Part shown: one piece after another, positions 1-12,000 of the stretch
Position numbering within the stretch: position 1 is the first letter of the stretch
How the letters are laid out: every line of letters starts with the position of its first letter
Origin: Sipunculus nudus
Taxonomy: Eukaryota > Annelida > Sipuncula > Golfingiida > Sipunculidae
Reading direction: 5' to 3'
DNA length: 64,000 bases
Assembly: GCA_026874595.1 (NCBI GenBank)
Contig: CM049322.1
Coordinates: forward strand, 58,834,386-58,898,385
Program-made: the position numbers and the translations under genes
The notes under the pieces: model-generated
What the model saw: only the letters and a program-made list of their open reading frames with translations
Told to the model about the DNA's origin: nothing
Database searches by the model: none

Positions 1-3000
1 TCTTTTTGTATAAGAGATAAAAGGTAATTTTTAGTGCATTTATAAAAATTATCACAAATAAACAGTGGGATAGATGTAGAGGAATACATGTTGTTTCATC
101 TCTGATAATGCCATAAATGTTGGAATCCCATAAAGGTGCTGCGTAGATATATTTCCTGAAATCCCACAATGCATTGTGATGAGGTGGTATATGTAGCAGA
201 CACATCAATTAACAGGTCCTCGTCTTCAATAATGGTATAAAAATTGCTTTATATAAATTAGATCAATACCTGTCACCTCTGTCATGGCCGTGATATTCGT
301 GTTTGGGCATGTCTGTTTGTCACTGTCGGAATATTCCATATCCCACCTGTATAGTTCGTCAGATTTATGACAGCTGATAAAATTTGGTAGACTACCACCC
401 ACGTTTTGTCATTTAAAATGGCAAAGAACAAAACATTTCAAACTTTAGATCAATTAGATACAAGAGAATATACATATATATATATATGCTGGATTTTGTT
501 AAAATATCAATTGATCAAAACTTTGATATCCTTATGTATTACTTTAACAGCCAAAATTCTGCCTTTTGGAGTGACCACAGATCCAGGTATTTTCAAAGAC
601 ACCTGTTGACTGTCTTCATAGTTGCTCCATATATTCACCATTGTATATTAATAATTTAGTCCTGTATTTTCTGTTGTAACATTGTTATCAACATATCAAT
701 TAACGAGGGTAGGTCTGGTTATAGTCCTCTTACTGATAGGAATTAATGATTTTTAATTATGTAAATTTTCAGCAGGTCTTACATTAATAAGATGAGACAG
801 GAAGTGTCTCAGCGGGAGGGGGGGTGATACCATACTGATACTAATTAATAATTATCTTACTGTATATACAGGAGTGATTAAGGTAATGACTTAATTGGTC
901 CAGACAGAAAATAGGTGGCTGTTAGAAGCCGGAAGGAGAAGCATATGTAGTGAGCCTGAAGAGAAAAAAAGAATGTGTGTTGTTTTCTGGCTTATTATAC
1001 CAGAAGGTCAAACCACAAAGCCACAGACACTGCTAGTATCCGTTTTTATGCCAGGAATATATTCAGAACTGGCCTATATATATATTCAGTCTGTTAAGAT
1101 ACCACTTAGTGTCAGATGTGTAGTTAACTAGCTATAGGGGTGTGTGGTTAATGTGAACTTGTAATTAATATTTTTTTTTTCAAACAGCTCTGTCATCTTT
1201 TGTACATTAAACCTTTGCTATCTAAAGTCTATCAAATAGCAAGATGTCTATGAATTAGGAAATTTTACTTAACTATAGATAGATACACATCATATGTGGT
1301 GCATTTGGATGATCCAGACTCAGCTCAGTTAACTCAGGACTGTCATTCAAATCAAATCATTATGACCTGATTAATATAAAAAAAAACTTAGAAGTTAAAA
1401 GGGAGTTAAAAGGATCTGTCTTTTATAATTTTCTCCATGACTGAGTTTATATTTGTTAATTCACTGTTTATTTTTTTAAAGCAAAAGTGTGTAACTGAGT
1501 GTAGAATAGATTTGTACTTTTCTGTAATCACTTGTGGCTTCACAACTGTCACCTTAACACAATGGATCATTTATAAAAAGTAATCATTGTCATGTACAAG
1601 GTCATGATATAGTTATTAATGATATAAAAATTATCCTGGTTGTTTAGCTAGTCTAATGTTCGGTAGTTATTTTGTATACCTTGTCTGGATGATGTAATTA
1701 CCAGCTTTTTTGTTTGTAACAGATGGTACACGAGAATCAAAGTGCCTACTGAGACAAGATATCAACAGAAATATTGCTGACATTTGCAAAAATTTATTTC
1801 TTTTAATAAAAAAAATGAATATTTCCAAATTTTTATATTAAAAATATATAATTGTATAAATAAAAAATACAGGCATTGCTCAAATAAGATCTTATTTGTG
1901 GGAAACCAGAAGCTTCAGTGTAAGAATTCGGTGTAAATTTACAAATGTTTGCAGGAGAAATCCTTGATAAGTAAAATCTTTGAATCATTGCATCACAGGA
2001 GAAACCCTGACTTTATCATACAAAAATGTAGTTTATTTCATTGGTGAAAAAAATATATACTCAATATTCTTACACATCCACTATTCATGTCTGATTGTCC
2101 ATCCATGGTAAAAAAAGTATCATTTGCTAATTTAAGAACATTTGTAATAGCTCAATTAATGGAAAAAAAGACTCAACTAATTCAGAAGAACGTGTAACTT
2201 TATATAAAAGACCATCATTTAGGGGGGCCATATTTTTTTCAGCCATTGATGGTAACTCAGTAGAGTACTGTTAAAACATGGAAAGTGTATTTTCTGCTTA
2301 AAAATCTTTTACAATATGACCAAGGTTGTTTTCATAGCTCCCTTTTCTGTTTGATTACTGCATCACCTTGTGTCTACAGTCTGATCGTTGTCAGCTAGGT
2401 CTCGGTGGACATCGATGACAGGAAATGCCACATCAAGCAAAGCTTTTAACGCAAAACCGTGCATCATAACCCATATCATATCTGTAGACTGCTCATGCAA
2501 TGGGATAAGTGGTTTATGAGATAAATGACAAGTTAACTGGTTTACCAGGCTATAATATAACTTGGTTTGGACCACTTCAGGAGAGACCTGTCCAGTATGT
2601 AATGGTGTAAACCTGTATTTTTATCAGTGACTGGTTTATTCCTAATACAACCGTACAGTACCAAACACATACAATATTAAACAGCTCTGAAAATAATATA
2701 AAACATGACAAAACCTGAAGAGTGAGTTTTCATCATTGCATTTCAGCATATACTTATGAGCAGCCTGTAACTTTAGACTGGCTAAACAGGACAGAAAACA
2801 TGTAATATTAAAGGGACGACTAAATGACCGTACATTTTCACCGGAAAGCTATGGTACAGGCTGTGTTTCACTTTGACATTTGCATCTATTTGACTTCAAT
2901 GACCACTGAAACTCTGAAAGCCATACAGTATTAAAATTTTACATTGTGCTTCAAAATTTTGAAGTAATGATTTAATCATTAATCTTAAAGCTTGATTGCA

Positions 3001-3790
3001 AACAACTTTTTTATTTGAACCTAATTTGCCACACTAATTTACCACAGTTAAAATATCAATTATTACAGTTAATGTTCATTAAATTATTGTACATGGTTTA
3101 AATCCCTAAAATACTGAAACTTGCATTTGAGCAAGTATATACAAACTTGAAAGTGTGTTCAAACACTGTTTATTTTAGCAAGTTTTGTACCTAATAACCT
3201 ACACAGATTTAAAAATAATATAATATCTCACTAAATCTCCTGAGTTTATAAAAATTGCACTTTGTGAAAGGTCCTGACATACAAGTTGTAACGTTTAACG
3301 TGCCAGCCATCCAGCACTGTTACAAGCAGCCCGTATTCTTTTAGCGACAGTTGTACCTAATTGACTACATGTGTACTGGTTCCTGTAAAGGAAGTTGGTA
3401 CTGTACAAATGTTAGCCCAGTCACAGGTCTTTATTGGATCATTGTCACGGGAGAGAATATCGGAGGTGGTCATCAGGCCGTTTACTAGTTCATACATACA
3501 GTCACTGCGTGTTTCCTTTTGTTAACATGTGATATGGTCATATAGAACTTTTTCTGCATCTGTGTACAACATGTCAGACAGAGGACCTCAGGACACAGTA
3601 GTGATGCATGTTATATCCTGGTGATTGCCAGGCAGTTTTGATTCTGAACTTGTTGACCTCAAGCAGTTTTCAACTTTTAAATCATAATGTTTATATAAGT
3701 TTTGATGTCATTGGAAAAAAGTCTGGCATTTGACCCATGTGTATCAGTGGTCTTATTTTTGCAATGCATAATCCTGATATTTCCTGTATG
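1..3790. other. No gene recognised; AT-rich non-coding
   Basis: This stretch is AT-rich with short homopolymer runs and frequent stops in all frames. I looked for the missing N-terminal exon(s) of the ABCG transporter, which should encode the start of the ATPase domain and end one base into a glycine codon, and found no convincing candidate. It is probably intron of that gene or its 5' flank. Confidence 0.6.
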
Positions 3791-3793
3791 TTA

Positions 3794-4137
3794 GGCCAAA
3801 AAAAAATTAAAGGTATGGTTTAACATACAGGCACCGCCCGCATCAATTTTAAACCCCCGCCACAAAAATTTTTATTTTGATTTTCAATAAAAACTTTCCA
3901 ATATTGAGCTGCTACCGCTCCGACATTTCTTTCAAGAAGATAAAACCATACAATTTCCTTTGTTTTGTAGTGCCTATACTTATTTAGCCAAATAAAACTG
4001 TTATTTTCATGCTTTTCCCTTATCATTTGACATTTTTATCAGAACATACAAAAAAAAATTTAAAATAAAAAAAGCGCCCACCCGCATTGATTTCTAAAAA
4101 AAAGTGCCTGAAAACCATACCTTTTTTTATTTTGGCC
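3794..4137. mobile_element. MITE with about 35-bp terminal inverted repeats and TTA target duplication
   Basis: The ends are imperfect inverted repeats. The left end reads GGCC, an A-rich run, AGGTATGGTTT, a short insertion, then CAGGCAC; the right end is the reverse complement of the same string. The trinucleotide TTA lies directly outside both ends (3791-3793 and 4138-4140). Ends starting GGCC with a 3-bp TTA duplication resemble PIF/Harbinger-type MITEs. The 344-bp element has no coding capacity. The superfamily is an inference; the inverted repeats and flanking TTA are seen directly. Confidence 0.7.
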
Positions 4138-4140
4138 TTA

Positions 4141-5056
4141 TGTGTTTTTTTTTTATCTCTGGTAATATATTAAAGTAATTCATTTGATGATATGTAGCAT
4201 AGATTTCATTACATAATTATTAAAAAAATTGAGTCAAAATGGGTCACATAGTTTTTCATGTATTGTATATATTAAATCAAGACAGTTTTATGTTATTTTC
4301 ATTTTGAACTCTGTGACCTTAAAAAAAAAAATAATAATACATTATTATGATGACCCACACATGCATATACTTTGCTTCCCATTTGCATTAAATAATATAC
4401 TTTGGTGTACTGAATTAATAATATACAACATTTTAAAATAAAATGGATATTTAAATTGCAGCCTACTGTCAATATTTCACTTTCCTAAAGTGTGAAATGT
4501 TTTGCTGGTCTGTTGAGCTGTTTTATGGAGATTGTACTGATGTGAATTCATTTTTGAATCATTGATAAATACATTAGTTTGCCTGCAGAGTTTATCTTAG
4601 ATATTGATAAAACTGACTATGTCATTGATAAAATGATCTTGTCAAGTCCACAAAAGTTAACTTTCTTCTCTCTGTTCAAATCAAAAGCTTCAGTAAAAAA
4701 AAATAATACATGCAAAAAATTAATACATGCAGGCCATAAAACCATCAGTGAACCCATCTCACCGGCCTGTCAGACTTGTCAAGCATCAGAGAATGTATAT
4801 AGGTTCCTTTGAAGTTTTTGGATTTAAATCTTTACTGTTTAAATTAATTTTAGATTTCAGACAAACTGTTACACTCTTTTTACATTACAGTTTAACACCT
4901 TGATCAGCGTTTGTGGTATCTTCACATAATTATCAATGTTTACTATACGGAGGGTGCGTTTTAGTTTTACTAGGACTATATAAAATATAAATATGTTGTA
5001 ATATATGTTTTACCTCAATTGTTCTTCTAAATTGCACTTCTAAGTGCATTCAAGAC
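4141..5056. other. No gene recognised
   Basis: AT-rich non-coding sequence between the MITE and the 32-bp minisatellite. No exon, RNA gene or repeat was recognised. Confidence 0.5.
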
Positions 5057-5588
5057 AGTCGAGGGGTAAAACAGTCAAGGGCCTTGATAGTCGAGGGGTA
5101 AAACAGTCCAGGGCCTTGATAGTTGAGGGGTAAAACAGTCCAGGGCCTTGATAGTCCAGAGGTAAAACAGTCCAGGGCCTTGATAGTCGAGGGGTAAAAC
5201 AGTCCAGGGCCTTGATAGTCGAGGGGTAAAACAGTCCAGGGCCTTGATAGTCGAGGGGTAAAACAGTCCAGGGCCTTGATAGTCGAGGGGTAAAACAGTC
5301 CAGGGCCTTGATAGTTGAGGGGTAAAACAGTCCAGGGCCTTGATAGTCGAGGGGTAAAACAGTCCAGGGCCTTGATAGTCGAGGGGTAAAACAGTCCAGG
5401 GCCTTGATAGTCGAGGGGTAAAACAGTCCAGGGCCTTGATAGTCGAGGGGTAAAACAGTCCAGGGCCTTGATAGTCGAGGGGTAAAACAGTCCAGGGCCT
5501 TGATAGTCGAGGGGTAAAACAGTCCAGGGCCTTGATAGTCAAAAGGTTACAAAACAGTCCAGGGCTTGGACATGTGAGGGGTAAAACG
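5057..5588. repeat. 32-bp minisatellite, about 16 copies
   Basis: The unit AGTCGAGGGGTAAAACAGTC plus CAGGGCCTTGAT recurs every 32 bp (for example at 5061, 5093 and 5125) with very few substitutions. The last copies degenerate around 5541-5588. Because 32 is not a multiple of three and the unit has no stop codon on the - strand, a repetitive open frame appears by chance; it is not a gene. The array ends about 300 bp upstream of the Walker A exon. Confidence 0.95.
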
Positions 5589-5884
5589 CTTTGATCTCTT
5601 CACTGGCGACCCAAATTCCATCCCCAGTGTGGCCATTAGAGTGGGTGATTGTAGTTGTCTGTCTTAGGCCGGTGTTTTTTCTCCAGGTTCTCTGGTTTCC
5701 TACACCAGTAGACACTATGGAATGCTACCATCTGAGTCATGGAGAGAGCCTCCAATTAGTAATTATAGCTAGCTGTACAGTAACAGTTGGACAGTTATTG
5801 TCTTAATATGTTTGAATTAATGTATAAATTTTTGTTACAATTTGATTTTTATGCAGAAGTTAATAAACCTCATTCTTCTTACAG

Positions 5885-6002
5885 GTTTCAAGACCATTTT
5901 GAAATGTATCAGCGGAAAGTTCAAATCCGGACAGTTGTCAGCCATCATGGGTCCGTCTGGAGCCGGAAAATCGTCACTGATGAACATCCTGGCTGGATAC
6001 AG
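5885..6002 (+). CDS. ABCG1: ABCG exon A: Walker A
   Basis: The acceptor is TTCTTCTTACAG and the donor AG|GTCAGT. The exon starts with the last two bases of a glycine codon and encodes [18 protein letters not shown] followed by [20 protein letters not shown], ending two bases into an arginine codon. Walker A is at residues 23-30 of the visible protein. The residue after GAGKS is Ser where vertebrate ABCG1 has Thr, a conservative change. Confidence 0.95.
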
Positions 6003-9000
6003 GTCAGTACTCACCCAGGCCGGCCAAGCCTGTAACCACAAGGATCATTCATTAAATAACTGACACACAAGGGAAAGGTCATGTGGGAGTAAACTATTTA
6101 CTGAATGATCCTAGCTGCTGTGTATGATTGGGTTAATCCAGCCAGATCCTGGTCAGGTGATTGCTGTAATGACCTGAGCTAATAAATCTACTTTTGTTAC
6201 CAAATGGCTCTATGTGTCAGATATTTGCATTCTGATTCAAATTGACATATTTATATTAATAGACTGGTAATTGTATAATTTCACAGTTGTTGCAAATGAA
6301 AAAGGGAGGTATGTTTTATAAAGAAATTAATGTTTCTGATATGATAGGCTGTGATCACGTCTCATCAAGAGGTGATATTTAGAACTGATTATATGTCATG
6401 CCCGAACCAGTGACAGTTAAACTCTGCCAAGTATCCCTGTCAGTCAGAGCTGCGTGCTGGTACTGAATCAGTCTGGCAAGCACAGCAGGTGTCTTATATA
6501 TAGATCTCTACATTTTATATTTCAGTTTGATCATTTGTAAATATTAGTGTTTATGGAAAATATATATATATATGGGAAATTATTCTGGTATTGGATTTTA
6601 TCAGAATGGGTAACCATGGTTAAAAGCTTTCAGAGTATATTGATCTGTAGAACAGTCAGATAGATGAAACCAGAAACATTGACTATAACATCATTATACC
6701 CTTTTTCATTATTATCTGAAATGGGCAAAATATGTTAAATTCTGTCTGCTGTCCTGACTAGAAATATGAAGGTATCATTTATGTTTTATAATAAAATAAG
6801 CAAACGCAAAAGTCATACCCAGCTGTAAGGAGTCAGTCTGAGCCTTCCTGCTCATAGCACTAATGTACACCACTTACTGCCTGAAACATTGTGAATTAAT
6901 TAATGAAATATTGTATATTTAACTTATATTCAGTGACTGTATTCACTGGCTGTCCTTGCAGAAGGAATAAGGATCAATATCTGTTAATATTTCTTTCTGT
7001 AACTGGGATGATATGAAGTACTGGTTATAAATCAAATATTCATAGGTCGCTGGTGTAGAATAATAATTAGCAACGACCATCTTTCTCTGTTTAAAATGGA
7101 TTTTACATATAAATAAACAGTGACTAATCTTAATATTAATAATAAATAAATAAATCACAGATTTCTGGTCTCAGTAAAATGTCACCAGCAGCGTTTCTCA
7201 GATTTAAATGGAGTTCACATTAAAATGTTTAATTAACAGTTAACAATAAATAGTCCCAGATAACTGGTTCAGCATTGACCAAACCCAAGATGGCTGCTTA
7301 CCCATACCAGAATATCAAGGCACAGTTGGAATACAGGACATATTGGCCTCGTATATGTTTCAGTCTTGGTCTAGTAGACCATTGATATTTTTTATAATTT
7401 ATCTTTCTTAGCTCATTGAACATAACATTTTTGGCTTAAATCCCCAAACGTTAAAACAAGCTTTTATTTAATTCCAGCAAGTAAAATGCCATCAGAGATA
7501 GAACATGATTACACAGAAAATACAGAGACAGAGTGAACCAACTTTTCAATGTATTCATGTTCTATCTCTATACATTGAAACCATTAAGGACTTATAAATC
7601 TCTCTACATGGCAATAGAGATATTCAGATTACCTGTATCTAAAAACATGCTGCCAGTGACATAATTCTGAATCAAACTATACATCTATGTTGGATTCTGT
7701 CTCTGAAGATTCCATAACCATTCTATAAAGGTTAGTAAAATTATCAGCTCATTGACTTGCATTGTACGCAGCTGTAGCTTTTGACCATATCTCGACGATC
7801 ACGATCATCACCGGCAGTCTTGCGCCCTTGACAACAACTCAGGTGTTGTCACATGGCAACAGGTTAACTCTTTAACCTCGTACATTATCTCCTATATCTT
7901 CAGTTGTGATCAAAGATGATCTGTAGTAATTTTTGTCTGGGATATACTTCAACTATACGCAGTGGTTCCCTTAAAGTAAACAAAAAATAATGTGCACCAC
8001 AGAACCCAAAAGACAGACCTGTTTAAATGTACCAGCTTCCCCTGCAAAATCAGTGAGAAAAACTGAAGGTTGGAAAAAAAGGTCTTTTAAAGTATTAGAA
8101 ATCTTGCAAATGGAGCATTTTGTATAGTGAAAAACAGATAATCAAAGTACACTAATGTGATTGATGCAAAAAATAGAAGTTACTGCAGGTCATGTGACAA
8201 TTTTGGTAACTTTGATTGGTTTATTTTCAATGTTTAGACAAATGCAATCTCCATTAGATTATTATTATATTTTTAAGCAGTTTTTGTCCTGTACTGTTTT
8301 TGACATATGATTATCTTAAAAGCAGGTTAATTGTTGATTTAAAACTGCTAAATTTATCTAGAGGACCATGTTAGTGAATCTCCCATCTGTAGAAAGTGTT
8401 GCTGTGATAATAATTAGCCTTAAAACCTTTGAGACTCAATGATTTAGTTGTTAATATTGATATTTAATATATATTTTAGTAATATCAACTTGATTTCCCA
8501 TAGAACAGAAAAAATATGATTTGGTGATGATTATTATAGTTTTCAACTAACTGTGATTAAAGCTATATATTAAGCATCTTTATTCCTATTTTTTTTTGTT
8601 ACCATGGCAGCAAAAAAAAACATTGTTACCAAATGTATAAATTTCTATATAGACTTCATACTGTGAGTTGATCAATGTTTGATTTACAATTATATTAATA
8701 CTTTGAGAACTATTAAAAATAAGAGTACCAGTGAAGAATTGGTTAAAAAAAATTGTATTGGATGATAAATCATAAACAATACATAAAGGAAGGGCCACAC
8801 CCCCTACAGCAGCCCTGCCATGCCCTTTTCGACTGTTGTATGACTTCTAGTCAGAGGTACCAGTAAAATTCATTGTGAGAATTTTGCCAGTCGTGAATAA
8901 TCATAAGTTCCCAGTCATGACTATTATAAATTTATATCTTTTTAGGCATTTGAGTCTCAAGGGGTTAAACCTTTTTTTCTGCATTTAGTAAATCAGACAG

Positions 9001-12000
9001 TCCAGTAATGTCTTAAGAAAGCTCCAGGGATTAAAAGAAGAAAAAAAATAATGCATTTTCATTGTGCCAACTTCATTTTCACTAGTAGGCAATATTAATA
9101 TTAATGATTTATTGTAGACAGTAGGTCCATATACAAAAACAACAAAGGAAATGAAACTAAAAAGTGAAAGATACTAGAATTACATATAACACGTGATTTA
9201 AACTTAATACACTGCTACATATAAAATATTATTACCTAACAATAAACATTACTTTTATGCTAAACATGAAACAAGTCCGACTTAAATATAAATCAGATTT
9301 ATACAAAGTTCTAACAAACATGTGTCACATTTAGTAATTCTCTTATTTATCATTTCTTTTATCTGTTTGCAGATGATTGGGTCAAAAGTGATAATGTGAC
9401 GACATATAAATTCTTTGCAGATGCTACAGTGTTGTTTGGAGACCTTATAATATCCTAAAAGCAATATTGTAGACAACTTTCACCTTTAACCAAACAAAGT
9501 TTGAACTTTGGTTTTAACATGTGAGCTCACACATACAGTAGTGACATTTGTTGTAAAATGACCTGGTCTTGCAATATGCTCTTGATAATACTGAATAATC
9601 CATCAGATCACAGTTGTTTTCTTAACAGAATTCCTAGCAATATTAATTATTAGTTGGGCAAACTCCCACCGTTAAGTATTAGACCTAATTGTCCTGGGGA
9701 TACAATATTAAATAATTCTGCTTTGACCAAGCATAGCAGATAAAGCGTACGTTATACCAGAAGAAGTCAGCCGAGAGACACTGGGGTCAACAAGCACAGC
9801 CAGCATGACATCATCTAATGCAGCTCAGTGCTATTTGGATTTTTGCTGTTGCTGGGTCTCTGACTGTGCATTAAGCTGTCATTTGAGCTCCCGCTGTAAA
9901 AACTCAGCTTCAGATCCTGCTGTTCTTGTAGACTTACAGGACATGACTTGTCCTGTCACAAGGTCATTGAGTGCAGCTTATACTTGAGGTCACTAGACTG
10001 TCATGAAAACATGATGCAGTCAGTCTTAAATAATCTTGATATATGCTTACAGTTACTGTTGATGGGTACTATAGGTCTGTACTGTTGCCATGGTGATTGA
10101 ACACAAAACTGTAATGCTGTTGTGATACAATGTATATTAACACAATGTTGTAATGGCTATCATTTTATGAATGAAAAAATTAACGTTTTATTTCAGACAC
10201 ATATACATTGGTCTATATATTCATGATTATTAGCTCAGCTGACTTTCAGTCAAGCTGAGCTATAGCGATCGCTCTTTGTCTGTCGTCCGTCTGTCCTTCC
10301 GTCTGTCTGTCTGTCCGTTAACCTGGCACAAATCGTAACCGCTGGACTTAGAATTTTGTAACTTTACATTCTGAGAGGTCAATGAAAAGTCTCCTTGGAA
10401 ACCAGAAATTAGGTCTCTGTTACCCATATCCTTCGAGCTATGGGGACCCAAAGTACCCCCCAGAAAAGTAAAAAATTTCATACAAAAACTTCAATATCTC
10501 ATTAAATACTTGACTGATGGTCATGATTTTTGGCATACATATTGATCATGAGATGTTCCATCACTTCCTGCAGACTGATAGCGCCACCTATATAGTTCAA
10601 TTTTTTAACTAATTTTTTTCTCTATTTTTGAGACCTTTCAAAATGTGAACATCTGTTAACAAGGCACAAATCGTAAAGACTGGACCTAGAATCTTAATTC
10701 TTGACACACTGAGAGGTCCATGAAAAATATCCTTGGAAACCAGAAATTAGGTCTCTGTTAACCATATCCTTCCAGCTATGGGGCCCTAAAGTAACCCCCA
10801 GAGTAGTAAAAAATTTCATACAAAAACTTCAATATCTCAATAACTACATCACTGATGGTCATGATTTTTGGCATACATATTGATTATGAGATGTTCCATC
10901 AGTTCCTGCAGACTGGTGGCGCCACCTATATTGTTCGATTTTTCACGATTTTTTTCCTCTATATTTGAGACCTTTAAGGATGCTGTCATCTGTTAACGTG
11001 GCACAAATCGTAACGACTGGACCTAGATCCTTCATTCTTGACACACTGAGAGACCTATGAAAAGTCTCCATGGAAACCAGAAATTAGGTCTCTGTTACCC
11101 ATATTCTTTGAGCTATGGGGCCCCAAAGTACCCCCAAGAAAAGTAAAAAATTTCATACAAAAACTTCAATATCGCATTAACTTCTTGACTGATGGTCATG
11201 ATTTGTGGCATAACTATTGATCATGAGATGTGTCATCACTTCCTGCAGACTGGTGGCGCCACTTGTATGGTTGGATTTTTTAATGAATTTTTTTCTCTAT
11301 TTTTGAGACCTTTCAAAATGTGAACATCTGTTAACAAGGCAAAAATCATAAAGACTGGACCTAGAATCTTAATTCTTGACACACTGAAAGGTCCATGAAA
11401 AATCTCCTTGGAAACCAGAAATAGGGGTCTCTGTTACCCATATCCTTCGAGCTATGGGGCCCCAAAGTACCCCCCCAGAGTAGTAAAAAATTTCATACAA
11501 AAACTTCAATATCTCAATAACTACATCACTGATGGTCATGATTTTTGGCATACATATTGATTATGAGATGTTCCATCAGTTCCTGCAGACTGGTGGCGCC
11601 ACCTATATTGTTCGATTTTTCACGATTTTTTTCCTCTATTTTTGAGACCTTTAAGGATGCTGTCATCTGTTAATGTGGCACAAATCGTAACGACTGGACC
11701 TAGATTCTTCATTCTTGACACACTGAGAGACCTATGAAAAGTCTCCTATTGATCATGAGATGTGTCATCACTTCCTGCAGACTGGTGGCGCCACTTGTAT
11801 GGTTGGATTTTTTAATGAATTTTTTTCTCTATTTTTGAGACCTTTCAAAATGTGAACATCTGTTAACAAGGCAAAAATCATAAAGACTGGACCTAGAATC
11901 TTAATTCTTGACACACTGAAAGGTCCATGAAAAATCTCCTTGGAAACCAGAAATAGGGGTCTCTGTTACCCATATCCTTCGAGCTATGGGGCCCCAAAGT

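Noticed and set aside
5075-5542. Repetitive 155-codon open frame on the - strand
   Set aside because: It is a by-product of the 32-bp minisatellite, whose unit lacks stop codons on that strand.
5057-5588. Possible CRISPR array
   Set aside because: The 32-bp units are directly adjacent with no unique spacers, and the genome is eukaryotic.
1-5884. N-terminal exon of the ABCG gene
   Set aside because: No candidate here shows both a donor of the right phase and the conserved residues expected before GFKTILK; I judge it lies upstream.
9805-9987. Cys-rich 60-codon frame
   Set aside because: Real ATG but no signal peptide, splice sites or similarity; length is within chance expectation.
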